Source: Insulibacter thermoxylanivorax
Lineage (GTDB): Bacteria > Bacillota > Bacilli > Paenibacillales > DA-C8
NCBI RefSeq assembly: GCF_015472005.1
Contig: NZ_BMAQ01000008.1
Location: 41,817 to 105,816 of the forward strand
DNA: 64,000 nt
Direction: 5' to 3'
In this document: piece after piece, positions 51,754 through 60,305 of the stretch
How the letters are laid out: each line of letters begins with the position of its first letter
Position numbering within the stretch: position 1 is the stretch's first letter
Notes under the pieces: generated by a model
What the model saw: only the letters and a program-made list of their open reading frames with translations
Database searches by the model: none
What the model was told of the DNA's origin: nothing
Program-made: the position numbers and the translations under genes

Positions 51754-51981
51754 CTAAGCCTTGCGCAGCTGGCCGAGTTCGCTGACGATGGCTTCCATCT
51801 CGTTGATGCTGAAGTGATCTTTGCTCATCACCAGTTCATAAATGTCGCGAATGTCCTCATATCGGTCGAGATCGAAGGATTCGGCGTTCATGCCGATGGC
51901 TGTGGCCATTTTTAATTTGGTGATCATGCGATCGATCATATACTGCACGTTCTCTAACGATCTTTGGTTCAGATCCATCAT
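51754..51981 (-). CDS. YfkK-like UPF0435/DUF1128 protein
   Basis: A 75-residue soluble helical protein matching the UPF0435 (B. subtilis YfkK) family: ENVQYMIDRMITKLKMATA, then RYEDIRDIYELVMSKDHFS and MEAIVSELGQLRK. It is widely conserved in Bacillales but of unknown role. ATG at the complement of 51979-51981 is preferred, 6 nt after AGGAAAGG; an ATG two codons earlier abuts that site. Confidence 0.82.
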   Translation of the reverse strand: MMDLNQRSLENVQYMIDRMITKLKMATAIGMNAESFDLDRYEDIRDIYELVMSKDHFSINEMEAIVSELGQLRKA

Positions 51982-52145
51982 GTCCATCCTTTCCTTAAGG
52001 AGGCTGCAGAGTCAAGGAATGGCCTCCTTCCCGTATACTCCCCATATGGTATCGTGTTCGTCTATATGCGTCAAGTGACGGGATGAGTCATTGCCGGATT
52101 AGTCGGAGAATTGGGGAAAGGTTCTTCAGACAGTGAGATAGTAGT

Positions 52146-52865
52146 TTAGAAAAGCGTCAACTGTTCGCCGTCCCCACCGGCGTCGTTATCCGGCACCTTA
52201 TATTCTTCGATGCAAGCGGGCGTGTCATTCGCCACGTTGCCGACTTGCGGGTGAACGGGATATGCCTGCATGTCCTCTGCGGGATAAGACTTCAGCAGGG
52301 ACAGGAGCTCCGGGATCGACTGCAGATCTCGATCCAGCCAGGCTGATTCCGCCTCGCGGGGCAGAATAACGGGCATGCGGTCGTGGATCTCAGCCATGAA
52401 TTCGTTAGGTGCGGTGGTGATGATCGAACAGGTGTGGAGAACCTTGCCATCGGGGCTTGTCCATGTATCATAGATGCCGGCCATGGCGAACAGTGGTCTG
52501 CTCTTCAGCATGATGCGGAGGGGCTGTTTTCCGTCCGGTGTTTTCTTCCACTCATAGAAGCCGTCCGCAGGAATCAAGCAGCGCTTCCTCACCAGCGGCT
52601 CGCGGAAAGAGCGCTTCTCGTGGATCGTCTCTGCGCGTGCATTGATCATCTTGTAGCCGATCTTCTCATCGACTGCCCAGGACGGAACCAATCCCCAGCG
52701 AAGCGGACCGGCCCGGCGGCGCCCTTCATCATCGGCGATGATCGCTGCGATCTGCTGACCGGGAGCGATGTTGTAGCGGGGTTCGAATCTCAGATTGACC
52801 GATTGGACATAGAAGAAGTTCACCCATTCCTCCTCCGAAACCGTTAGTGTGAATCTCCCGCACAT
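52146..52865 (-). CDS. yedK: SRAP-domain protein YedK (abasic-site crosslinking)
   Basis: A 239-residue SRAP/HMCES family protein that crosslinks to abasic sites in single-stranded DNA through its N-terminal cysteine. Cys2 follows the start Met directly (MCGRFTLT). Other active-site motifs are INARAET, PADGFYEWKK and HDRMPVIL. A C-terminal extension (GGDGEQLTLF) is not typical but harmless. AGGAGG stands at good distance before ATG 52865. No SOS box was recognised upstream. Confidence 0.93.
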   Translation of the reverse strand: MCGRFTLTVSEEEWVNFFYVQSVNLRFEPRYNIAPGQQIAAIIADDEGRRRAGPLRWGLVPSWAVDEKIGYKMINARAETIHEKRSFREPLVRKRCLIPADGFYEWKKTPDGKQPLRIMLKSRPLFAMAGIYDTWTSPDGKVLHTCSIITTAPNEFMAEIHDRMPVILPREAESAWLDRDLQSIPELLSLLKSYPAEDMQAYPVHPQVGNVANDTPACIEEYKVPDNDAGGDGEQLTLF

Positions 52866-52986
52866 GATCTTGACCTCCTGTCGACGTATGCTTCAAAGAA
52901 TCCTGCGGCCATGATTCCTTCGCCAGGTCCGGTCTTAAGAGAAGTCATGGCCGTCACCGTGAATTTATGCATCATTGTAACACACA

Positions 52987-53310
52987 TCAACCGCCGAACG
53001 CATCCCGGAATGCCCGGCTTAACGCTTCCTTATCGATATTCCATAATGCAGCGATCTCACCGGCGACCTCTTCATCGAACCAATCGGCCAGCAGCTTGCG
53101 ATTGCTTCCGTTCTCATGGATCCAGAGCAGATTGCCGACGACCTTGCGGAAGTAGAGTTTCTCTGCTTCAGCTGCCTTCCCAGGCGGGACGTAGATCTTC
53201 AGACGCTTGATCGTTCGATAGAGCTCCTTGTTGCATGCACGCCGAATGCCGCGGGCTGTGGGCAGAGGTGCCGCGTGTTTCTCCTTCGGGAATTTCTGCA
53301 AGATGACCAA
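52987..53310 (-). CDS. Hypothetical basic protein
   Basis: A 107-residue soluble, helical and basic protein (ELYRTIKRLKIYVPPGKAAE, LLWIHENGSNRKLLADWFDE, EALSRAFRDAFGG). TTG at the complement of 53308-53310 lies close behind AAGGAGAGGAGG; a TTG three codons later is a possible alternative. It is followed on the same strand by yedK after about 120 bp. The family is not recognised. Confidence 0.6.
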   Translation of the reverse strand: MVILQKFPKEKHAAPLPTARGIRRACNKELYRTIKRLKIYVPPGKAAEAEKLYFRKVVGNLLWIHENGSNRKLLADWFDEEVAGEIAALWNIDKEALSRAFRDAFGG

Positions 53311-53371
53311 CGCCTCCTCTCCTTACATGTTTATGCATGGGGGGAAGAGGCGGCTACTGCCTGCGGGAAGA

Positions 53372-53818
53372 TCAGTTCACCACGAGGTAGCCGATCATCG
53401 GTACATGGCTGGTGTGCTCATCATGAGCGATGCAGATGATGCGGAACGTCCCCTTGCGGTCGGCGGTGAATTGTACGGAGGTGGTTTCCCCTTTCTTCAC
53501 GGTATCCTGGATGTTATAACCTTCGATGATGAAGGGATGCTGCGCTCCGTGAACACCGTGAAAATTCAAGGTCACTTGCTGTCCGTGCTGAACGTAGATC
53601 GTCCCCGGATCGAACCGGTATATCTCGTATTCTTGACCTTGTTTGGTTTTGCCTTCGAATTCGATGACTGCGATGTGGTATTCCGCGGTACTCGCCGCCG
53701 CTGAAGCCGGTGTATCCGAGTTCACGGAGCTGATATAGAAGGCCGCGATGAGGACGACAGCGAACAGGGCACCGAAGAGGATCAAGGTGGACCGCCTTAA
53801 TACGAAGACCCTGGCCAT
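53372..53818 (-). CDS. Membrane-anchored cupredoxin-like protein
   Basis: A 148-residue protein with one N-terminal membrane helix (STLILFGALFAVVLIAAFYI) and an outward-facing cupredoxin domain related to the copper domain of cytochrome oxidase subunit II. Possible copper ligands are His in GAQHPF and Cys/His/Met in IICIAHDEHTSHVPM. Only one cysteine is present, so a two-copper CuA centre cannot form; a mononuclear type 1-like site is possible. AAGGAGTGATC precedes ATG 53818. No oxidase genes are adjacent, so it may be an electron carrier or copper handling protein. Confidence 0.8.
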   Translation of the reverse strand: MARVFVLRRSTLILFGALFAVVLIAAFYISSVNSDTPASAAASTAEYHIAVIEFEGKTKQGQEYEIYRFDPGTIYVQHGQQVTLNFHGVHGAQHPFIIEGYNIQDTVKKGETTSVQFTADRKGTFRIICIAHDEHTSHVPMIGYLVVN

Positions 53819-53987
53819 AATCAGATCACTCCTTTCAACATGTGTACACGTTGTTAGTATCTATGTGTATGCAGCGGGAAATGAGACATGCCGACAGTTT
53901 GTCAAACTTGTGAGGGTCTGACTTTACTTGATCGGATGAGTATGCATACAATGTAAACAATGAAAACTAGGCAGAAAGGATCGTGAC

Positions 53988-54623
53988 TTGTCTATGCTGA
54001 AGATCGAACGTTTCGCACTCGGAGCATTGGAGACGAACGCCTATCTCATCCTTACAGAAGATGAGAAACGCGGCGTGATCATCGACCCCGGCATGGACCC
54101 GGAGCCGCTCCTGGAACGCATCAAGGAGATCGAGATCGAGGCGGTGCTGCTTACGCATACGCATTTTGATCATATCGGCGGGGTGGATGCAGTACGAGAG
54201 CTCAAGGGATGTCCGCTGTACGTGCATGAGATCGAACAGGAATGGCTGACGAACGGGGAACTCAACGGCTCTCTCATGTGGCCGCAGATCGGCGGGGAGA
54301 TCACGGCGAAGCCGGCTGAGCATCTGCTGAAGGAAGGAGATCGGCTGGAGCTGCTGGGGGAGACCTTCGAAGTCTTTCATACTCCTGGCCATTCACCGGG
54401 AAGCGTCAGCTTCCTGCTGGCTAAGCAGCAGGTGATCTTCAGCGGTGACGTGCTGTTCCGCATGTCCGTCGGGCGCACGGATCTGTACGGCGGAAGCTCG
54501 CGCGAGCTGTATGCTTCCATTCACGAGAAGTTATTTACGCTGGATCCAGAAACTCATGTTCTGCCGGGGCATGGACCAGCGACGACGATTGCGTTTGAGA
54601 AGGAGCATAACCCATACGTGTGA
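53988..54623 (+). CDS. MBL-fold metallo-hydrolase, glyoxalase II-like
   Basis: A 211-residue cytosolic metallo-beta-lactamase-fold hydrolase. The zinc motif THTHFDH is at 56-62, with later ligands in HTPGHSPGS, FSGDVLF and VLPGHGP, so the full metal set is there. It resembles YqgX-type glyoxalase II-like enzymes that hydrolyse thioesters such as S-lactoyl-thiols, but the substrate is not certain. TTG 53988 stands 7 nt from AAAGGA; ATG 53994 is an alternative. No partner gene is adjacent. Confidence 0.9.
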   Translation: MSMLKIERFALGALETNAYLILTEDEKRGVIIDPGMDPEPLLERIKEIEIEAVLLTHTHFDHIGGVDAVRELKGCPLYVHEIEQEWLTNGELNGSLMWPQIGGEITAKPAEHLLKEGDRLELLGETFEVFHTPGHSPGSVSFLLAKQQVIFSGDVLFRMSVGRTDLYGGSSRELYASIHEKLFTLDPETHVLPGHGPATTIAFEKEHNPYV

Positions 54624-54653
54624 GGAAATATCAAGAAAAGTTTACAAAAGTAT

Positions 54654-54682
54654 GGACAAATTCCTGTGCATCTGGTAATATT
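54654..54682 (+). promoter_or_regulatory. Promoter of the Tad operon
   Basis: TGGACA (54654-54659) and TAATAT (54677-54682) with a 17-bp spacer, giving a leader of about 155 nt before the CpaB gene. Confidence 0.65.
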
Positions 54683-54689
54683 TATACAC

Positions 54690-54818
54690 CGAATCTCTGA
54701 TTAGGATTTGGTACAGCGATCGCTGGCAGGTATGCTGGACGTCTACATAGTTGAATAGCGCAGTTATGGTTGGCGAAGGACGCATAACCAGGGAAGATTC
54801 CCGGTTGTGCGTTTTTTT
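54690..54818 (+). promoter_or_regulatory. Structured leader with terminator before the Tad operon (attenuator candidate)
   Basis: From the predicted start near 54689 the leader runs through about 85 nt of foldable sequence and then a strong terminator: ACGCATAACC pairs with GGTTGTGCGT, with an inner AGGGA/TCCC hairpin, followed by T7 (54811-54817). The CpaB ribosome site is only about 20 nt further on. A full terminator between promoter and first gene implies conditional read-through, by a small molecule or protein. The aptamer part does not match the GEMM (c-di-GMP) consensus or any other class I could name. Confidence 0.6.
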
Positions 54819-54846
54819 ATTTTTGGTTGATGGGAGGGAATGGTCT

Positions 54847-55581
54847 ATGCTGCGAATTCGCCGTCTGCTGATCAGTTTAACGGCTGCTGTGGCGGCAGGA
54901 GCGCTGGTCTATGCGATCTACGTCGCCTTGCTGAAACAGGTGGAGATGCAGGAGACGAGGCAGGTCATCGTTCCTGCCCGCTTCATCCCGCAGGGAACCG
55001 TGCTGACAGAACAGCTTCTGAAGCAGCGCGCCGTCTTGGCGGCGGCGGTGGATGGGGAGATGATCACGCGCTTTGAGGAGGCGGTCGGCAAGCAGGCGCT
55101 GATCCCCCTCGGCGCCGGGGAGCCCGTTCTCAAGTGGAAGCTGTCCTCGCATATGGTGCTGCCTTCAGCGGGGGAATCCGCCTTCGAGATTCCAAGGGAG
55201 TATATCCGTTCGATCTCCGGCGGGATCCGGGAAGGGGACTTCGTCCGCGTCTATGTCTCCAGTGAACAGGGAGGCAGGAGACTGCTTGTGGAAGATGTGC
55301 GTGTTGCTTCGGTGAAGTTGTCGATTGCCGGGCGGGACGGCGGCAGTCCGGAGCTGCGTGAGGAGGCAGCGGATGGGCACCAGCAGCTGTTGGCGCTGCG
55401 GGCTGGTCATCCGATCGAACGGATCAATCTCATACTTACTGAGGAGCAATGGCTGGCCATCGATGAAGCTTGTCAAGGCGAGGAGCGGGGCAAGCTGATC
55501 ATTGCTCTGCCTGGGGATGCGGGTCCTGAGCCGGCGGAAGGATGGAATGGAGGGATCGATGATGAGGATCGGACTTGGTGA
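54847..55581 (+). CDS. CpaB-like SAF-domain protein of the Tad system
   Basis: A 244-residue membrane-anchored protein: one N-terminal helix (LLISLTAAVAAGALVYAIYV), then a SAF/CpaB beta-clip domain (VIVPARFIPQGTVLTEQLL region, key part ARFIPQGTVL) and a RcpC-type part (GDFVRVYVSSEQGGRR). CpaB proteins help assemble Flp pili or Tad secretion machinery. ATG 54847 follows GGGAGGG by 8 nt; the frame is open upstream through the leader terminator, which rules out an earlier start. Its 3' end overlaps the TadZ gene by 20 bp. Confidence 0.85.
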   Translation: MLRIRRLLISLTAAVAAGALVYAIYVALLKQVEMQETRQVIVPARFIPQGTVLTEQLLKQRAVLAAAVDGEMITRFEEAVGKQALIPLGAGEPVLKWKLSSHMVLPSAGESAFEIPREYIRSISGGIREGDFVRVYVSSEQGGRRLLVEDVRVASVKLSIAGRDGGSPELREEAADGHQQLLALRAGHPIERINLILTEEQWLAIDEACQGEERGKLIIALPGDAGPEPAEGWNGGIDDEDRTW

Positions 55582-56440
55582 GACGCTGGACAATCTCGTG
55601 ATGTTCGTCGGTACTACACCGAATATCGGGACGACGGCGATCGCTTATCGCACGGCGGCGGCTTTGGCCGTCGGCGCTCCGAAGAGCCGGATTGCTTATC
55701 TGTGTTTGAACTTGAAGAGTTCGAAGATTGCCCGCTACTTGGGAATCCATGATCCTCATGCAGAGCTCAGCATGCTGCGGGCGGAGCTGAAAGCACGGTC
55801 GCTGACGGCGGCGCGGCTGGAGAAGCTGTGCCTTAGGGCTAAGCCGCTTGCGAATCTCTTCGTGCTCTGCGGGAATATGCAGCGGGCGCAGGCAGAGTTG
55901 TTCGCGCCGGAGGATCTCGAACATCTGCTTATGGTCGCCGGCGAAGCTTATGATCTCTGTGTCGTGGATTGCAGCGCCTACTGGGACAATGCGGCCACCG
56001 TTGTCAGCGGGATGCACGCGAAGGTGAAGCTGCTCGTGACCCAGCCGAAGCTCGATGCTTTCCAGGATGATTATCATGGCTGGATCACCAATACCGCCGC
56101 GATGTTCGGAATCGATCCGCGGGAGTTCGCATTGATCTTGGCACAGACGGGGCAGTCAGCCGATGAGTATCGAGCGGGGGAGATTCAGCAGGCGACGGGG
56201 CTGCCTATGATCGCATCGATTCCTTATGACAAACAGCTGATAACGGACATGCAGCAAGGCCGGCTGCAGAGCTGGCAGTTGACGAATCGTGCTGCTGCGC
56301 GGGCCATTCATCCCGTCTGCCGCTATATAGCCAAGCGGACAGGGATCGATTGGGCGTCATCGGAGGCGCCGCGCTCGCTTCTCGGCATCCGTATGCGGAG
56401 GTGGAAGCAGGCAGCGGAACAGGCGGTGGGGAAACCATGA
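55562..56440 (+). CDS. TadZ/CpaE-like ATPase-related protein
   Basis: A 292-residue cytosolic MinD/ParA-fold protein that would place the Tad machine in the cell. The deviant Walker A position reads FVGTTPNIGTTA, with no lysine, so ATP hydrolysis is doubtful. LCVVDCSAYWD matches the Walker B region and LVTQPKLDAF the later MinD-like segment. The gene overlaps the CpaB gene before it and shares ATGA with the TadA gene after it, indicating translational coupling. ATG 55562 (7 nt from GGAGGG) and ATG 55559 are both possible. Confidence 0.8.
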   Translation: MRIGLGETLDNLVMFVGTTPNIGTTAIAYRTAAALAVGAPKSRIAYLCLNLKSSKIARYLGIHDPHAELSMLRAELKARSLTAARLEKLCLRAKPLANLFVLCGNMQRAQAELFAPEDLEHLLMVAGEAYDLCVVDCSAYWDNAATVVSGMHAKVKLLVTQPKLDAFQDDYHGWITNTAAMFGIDPREFALILAQTGQSADEYRAGEIQQATGLPMIASIPYDKQLITDMQQGRLQSWQLTNRAAARAIHPVCRYIAKRTGIDWASSEAPRSLLGIRMRRWKQAAEQAVGKP

Positions 56441-58056
56441 GCGGCAGGATCGGAGTCAGGGCGATAAAGTCTGAGAAAAAGTCTGTGAATCAGGTGCAAG
56501 GAGATAAAGTGCGAGGAAATAACATGCGAGGGGAAAACGCGCAAGGAGATAAATTGCTAAGAGACAGCGTGCAAGCATCAACTATGTCAGGGACCAATGT
56601 GCACGAAGAGCGGTTTTCAATATGGGACTATGCGACGAGAAGGAATTTGCCCACAGAATACTATGATGTTCAACATGTTCAGTATGACCTTGACACGAAG
56701 CATCCTTCAGCATGGTATAGGTTCAGCAAGCGCGGAGATGGAAGGGTGTATCTCGGTTCTGATGAGGAATTTATGGAGATCGTGGATGATATACGGGCTT
56801 ACTTGGTGGATCATCGCGCGGAAAGCGAAGAGGAGCAGATCGCTTACAGCACCGCCCTCAACCGGGCTGTGCTCGGCTACAGCCGGGAACGGCAGGCTTT
56901 CTTGGCGATGATACAAGATCGGCTGGCGGCGCGGCGGCTGCATCATCTCCGTCCGTTGTCCACGCAGTATGCAACGATGGCGGAGGCAGTGTTTGCGGAA
57001 GTGATCGGGATGAATGTTCTGGAATCCGTGCTGCGGGACAAAGAGGACCTGGAAGAAGTACAGGTGATCGGTACGCGAATCTTCGAAGTCAGGCAGGGGC
57101 GTGCGCTAAGATCGGCCTACAGCTTCCGCTCCGTGGAAGAAGTCGAGCGGCTGCAGCAGAACCTCGTGCTGTATAACCGCGATGCGATCAACACGCGTAA
57201 GCGATGGGCAGAAGTCTCGCTGCCCGACGGATCGCGGGTAACGATGACCAGCTTCGGCTATACCCGGGAACCGACGATTACGATTCGCTTCTTCCCGGTG
57301 CAGGTTGTGAAGCTGGATGACCTGATCCAGGAGCCGTACCACACCTTGAATGAGGATGCGTCACTGCTGCTCAAAGCCTTCGTCAGCGCGCGGCTGAACC
57401 TGATCATCATCGGCGCGACAAATACGGGTAAGTCCCATTTGCTGAAGGCTCTAATCGCCGAGATCCCGGATGAACAGCGGATCGTAACGATCGAACAGCG
57501 ATGTGAGCTGCTATTGGGTCGGACTTTCCCGGATAAGAATATCGTGGAGTTCGAAACTTCGGATGAAGACGGTGTGCGTCTCGGTGAACAAGCCTTCCGT
57601 TTGGCGCTGCGGCAATCGCCGGAGCGCATCATCCTGGCTGAGATCCGCGATCAGGAGGCGAATCTCTATGTTCGTGCTTGTACGCGCGGCCATATGGGGA
57701 GCATGACGACAGCCCATGTGAACACCTTGGAAGATGTTCCCGATGCGATCACCGATATGTGCATGCTGGACAAGCGCGGGATGAACCCGGAACGCCTGCG
57801 GCGAAGGATCGCCCGATTCGTCACACAGATCGGCATCGAGATGCAGTTGGTGCAGGGTATGCGGAAGATCGTTCGCATCGCGGAGATCTCGGAGCTGGAC
57901 GGGCAGATCTTGGTGCGGGATCTAATCGCTTATGATGCCGACAGCGATACCTGGCGCGCGGTGCAGCGGATCAGCAGCGAATCCAGCGAATGGATCAAAC
58001 GCCATGCGCCCGAGGCCTACAGCCGTCTGCGGCAGAGAGGGTGGGTGACGGATTGA
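56437..58056 (+). CDS. tadA: TadA/CpaF secretion ATPase
   Basis: A 539-residue cytosolic hexameric ATPase driving pilus assembly or secretion. Walker A GATNTGKS places the lysine at 332; the Asp box includes IVTIEQRCELLL, Walker B is RIILAEIRDQEA, and the His box is TTAHVNTLEDVPDAI. Before the catalytic part there is a ~65-residue low-complexity N-terminus with repeats of the type RGNNMRGENAQGDK, unusual for CpaF, and then the CpaF N-terminal domain. ATG 56437 overlaps the TadZ stop (ATGA). TadB and TadC follow at once. Confidence 0.93.
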   Translation: MSGRIGVRAIKSEKKSVNQVQGDKVRGNNMRGENAQGDKLLRDSVQASTMSGTNVHEERFSIWDYATRRNLPTEYYDVQHVQYDLDTKHPSAWYRFSKRGDGRVYLGSDEEFMEIVDDIRAYLVDHRAESEEEQIAYSTALNRAVLGYSRERQAFLAMIQDRLAARRLHHLRPLSTQYATMAEAVFAEVIGMNVLESVLRDKEDLEEVQVIGTRIFEVRQGRALRSAYSFRSVEEVERLQQNLVLYNRDAINTRKRWAEVSLPDGSRVTMTSFGYTREPTITIRFFPVQVVKLDDLIQEPYHTLNEDASLLLKAFVSARLNLIIIGATNTGKSHLLKALIAEIPDEQRIVTIEQRCELLLGRTFPDKNIVEFETSDEDGVRLGEQAFRLALRQSPERIILAEIRDQEANLYVRACTRGHMGSMTTAHVNTLEDVPDAITDMCMLDKRGMNPERLRRRIARFVTQIGIEMQLVQGMRKIVRIAEISELDGQILVRDLIAYDADSDTWRAVQRISSESSEWIKRHAPEAYSRLRQRGWVTD

Positions 58057-58058
58057 AG

Positions 58059-59000
58059 ATGGACATGTTGGTGCAAGCCGCTCTGCTTCTTGCCCTGTTC
58101 AGCTTGCTGTTCATTTCCTCGTGTCAATTGCTTACCGGACTGATCAAGACGGCGGATCGTCGCCTGCGCTTGAGATTAACACAGCGGAGATGGCATGGCG
58201 AGGGAGATCGAACCCGTCATCTCGGCTGGTCTTTGTCATGGATCATGAGGCATCTTGCCGATCTGCTGGAAGCCTTGAACATGACAATGTCCGCTTCAGC
58301 TTTCGCAATCGTAAGCGGGATCGCTTGGCTCATCGGTGTTGGGATCGGCGGATTATGGTTCCAGAGTGTGAATGGCCTGCTGATGTTGTCGACGATGACG
58401 GCGGCGCTGCCCTACCTATGGCTGCGGATGCGGCTGATCAGCAGGCAGATGCGTGCGCGGATGGATTTTCTGCCGGCGGTTGAAATATTCTACCAGGCAT
58501 ACATGATGGTTGAGCCCCGCAATATTCGTCAGGTGCTGGCCCTGTGCTTGGAAGAACGCCGCCTGCGATCGCCGGTTCGCGCTTCCTTCGAGAGGCTGTT
58601 CCGCCATCTATCGACGAATCGGCCGATGGAAGAGGCGCTGCGGATATTTTCCTTCTCACTCGGACATGTCTGGGGGCAGTACTTGACCAATCTGCTGCGC
58701 GTCGGTCTGACGGAAGGGGCGGATATCTCAGCCAGTCTGCAGGAATTGATCCGGGATATGCGGCAGGCGCAGCGGGAGGATCTCAGGGAGCGAAACAGGC
58801 TGCTGGAGATTCGAATCGCGAATTTCTCGCCGCCTTTGTTCTTCCTCTTGTTCGTCTTGGTCAATCTGCGGCTGAACAGGGAGCAGGCGCTTTACTACTA
58901 CCTGATTGATGCGGCGGGGCGGCATATGGTCCTGAATGGTCTCCTCTTGATGTTCGCATCTTTCGTGATGGGGATCTGGCTGTCGATGCGCAGGATGTAG
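58059..59000 (+). CDS. tadB: TadB-like type II secretion F inner-membrane protein
   Basis: A 313-residue inner-membrane platform protein of the T2SSF family, with helices near the N-terminus (ALLLALFSLLFISSCQLL), the middle (IAWLIGVGIGGLW) and the C-terminus (FFLLFVLVNL; FASFVMGIWL). The T2SSF domain lies in the cytosolic loop (FYQAYMMVEPRNIRQVLALC, in part). ATG 58059 follows GGGTGACGG; TTG 58053, overlapping the TadA stop as TTGA, is a possible start. It pairs with TadC and contacts the TadA ATPase. Confidence 0.88.
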   Translation: MDMLVQAALLLALFSLLFISSCQLLTGLIKTADRRLRLRLTQRRWHGEGDRTRHLGWSLSWIMRHLADLLEALNMTMSASAFAIVSGIAWLIGVGIGGLWFQSVNGLLMLSTMTAALPYLWLRMRLISRQMRARMDFLPAVEIFYQAYMMVEPRNIRQVLALCLEERRLRSPVRASFERLFRHLSTNRPMEEALRIFSFSLGHVWGQYLTNLLRVGLTEGADISASLQELIRDMRQAQREDLRERNRLLEIRIANFSPPLFFLLFVLVNLRLNREQALYYYLIDAAGRHMVLNGLLLMFASFVMGIWLSMRRM

Positions 59001-59114
59001 GCTGCGGCAGGATATGGGAAGGAGCTGAATATAGGCAATAGCAGAATATTGGCAATGCAGGAAGTGAAGATGAAGGGCCGGTGTTCGTGCGGGATCATAT
59101 AAGGTGGTGATGGG

Positions 59115-60011
59115 ATGAATGAAGGGTATTGGCATATGTGGGAAGCCGTTGTGCTGGTGATCTTGTTCTTGGCGATCTATATCGCCGTATCTTCCTTGCT
59201 GTTATATCTGTGGCCGAATCGCAGGATCGATCCCTTGCGGAGAATCCGGTTGATGTTGGCGCAGGAGCGCAAACTCCGCTGGTATCGCCGCCTGAGGCTG
59301 CTGCCGAAGCAGTCTTCGCAGCTGGAGGAATTGCGGAGCTTATTAACCGCCTGTGGTTTGCAGGTGGATGCAGCTGATTATGCCGTTGTCAGAAGGTTGT
59401 TGTCCGCAGCAGTGATCCTCGTTGCTGCGGCAGCTTATCTCGCCTGGGAACAGCGATGGCTTGCAGGATCGGTGCTCTACATCGTCTGGATCATAGGCGG
59501 GGCAGCGGCTGCCCTGCTGGCGTGCGACCAGATGATCCTGCGGGGAATGCGGGAGAGGCGCCGGGCGAGGATCGTTCAAGATCTGCAGGCGATCAGTTTG
59601 CAATTGCTGTATTACCGGCAATCCAGCTTGAATATTCACAGCCAGCTGCAACGCTGTGTGCCGCTTGCGGTTCATATTCGCAAGGAGATGCAGCTGCTCG
59701 TGAATGAGTGGTACGAAGGCTCCGGCGAGGCGATTGCCAAGTTTCGCAGGCGGCTCTCTGTGGAGGAGGCGGATGATTTTGCAGAGACGTTGAATGCCCT
59801 TCGTCTGCATGGCAGCGAGCGATATTACGACCTGCTGGAGGAAAGAGCTCGCAGCTATAAGGAGAAGCTGGCTCTCATCCGCGAAGGGCGCAGGGAAGCG
59901 GCTTCCTATGTGTTGTTCTTGATCGCGGGAATCCCCATCCTGTATACCTTTCTGATCTTCATCTATCCGTGGGTTGCGGAGTCAAGGTATCTGTTCTCCA
60001 CTTTGTATTAG
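59115..60011 (+). CDS. tadC: TadC-like type II secretion F inner-membrane protein
   Basis: A 298-residue paralogue of TadB in the same operon, with an N-terminal helix (VILFLAIYIAVSSLLLYLW), central helices (AAVILVAAAAYLAWEQ; VLYIVWIIGGAAAALLA) and a C-terminal helix (IAGIPILYTFLIFIYPWV). Its cytosolic T2SSF domain (LQAISLQLLYYRQSSLNIH, in part) would bind TadA. AAGGTGGTGA precedes ATG 59115. About 110 bp separate it from TadB and 130 bp from the first small membrane protein gene. Confidence 0.87.
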   Translation: MNEGYWHMWEAVVLVILFLAIYIAVSSLLLYLWPNRRIDPLRRIRLMLAQERKLRWYRRLRLLPKQSSQLEELRSLLTACGLQVDAADYAVVRRLLSAAVILVAAAAYLAWEQRWLAGSVLYIVWIIGGAAAALLACDQMILRGMRERRRARIVQDLQAISLQLLYYRQSSLNIHSQLQRCVPLAVHIRKEMQLLVNEWYEGSGEAIAKFRRRLSVEEADDFAETLNALRLHGSERYYDLLEERARSYKEKLALIREGRREAASYVLFLIAGIPILYTFLIFIYPWVAESRYLFSTLY

Positions 60012-60139
60012 CTGGTTGGAGCGGTGTGAGCAAGACCTTGAGGTGTAAAGCTTGAAATTGTGCAGTCATCATAAGGTTCGTAAACGGCGTAAATCAACGT
60101 GATATAGGCGTGAAATTAACATTAAGAGGTGAAGAATCG

Positions 60140-60304
60140 GTGAGAAGTATCCTAGTGACGGTTATGATGCTGATTGTTGTGGCGGTGATCTTCGTCAATG
60201 TGGTGACGCGGGACGGGGGATTGCAGGATGCCATCGAGGATCAGGGGAACATCGCGATCACGCGCATCCAGACACTCTATGATCCGAATGCGCGGTTGAA
60301 CTAA
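60140..60304 (+). CDS. Tiny pilin-like membrane protein 1 (54 aa)
   Basis: A 54-residue protein: short N-terminus, one membrane helix (ILVTVMMLIVVAVIFVNVV), then a charged tail (RDGGLQDAIEDQGNIAITRI). GTG 60140 follows GAGGTGA by 7 nt. It is clearly paralogous to the next gene. Size, layout and position after TadC fit a Flp-type pilin or structural subunit, but the Glu5 and Gly-rich helix of classical Flp pilins are absent. Confidence 0.72.
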   Translation: MRSILVTVMMLIVVAVIFVNVVTRDGGLQDAIEDQGNIAITRIQTLYDPNARLN

Positions 60305-60305
60305 G

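Noticed and set aside
51585..51785. 66-residue frame across the TTTTGTCC array
   Set aside because: It runs through repeats and the minus-strand terminator, without a ribosome site or conserved sequence.
54690..54818. c-di-GMP (GEMM) riboswitch in the Tad leader
   Set aside because: The conserved GEMM pieces are not seen, so only an unassigned attenuator is reported.
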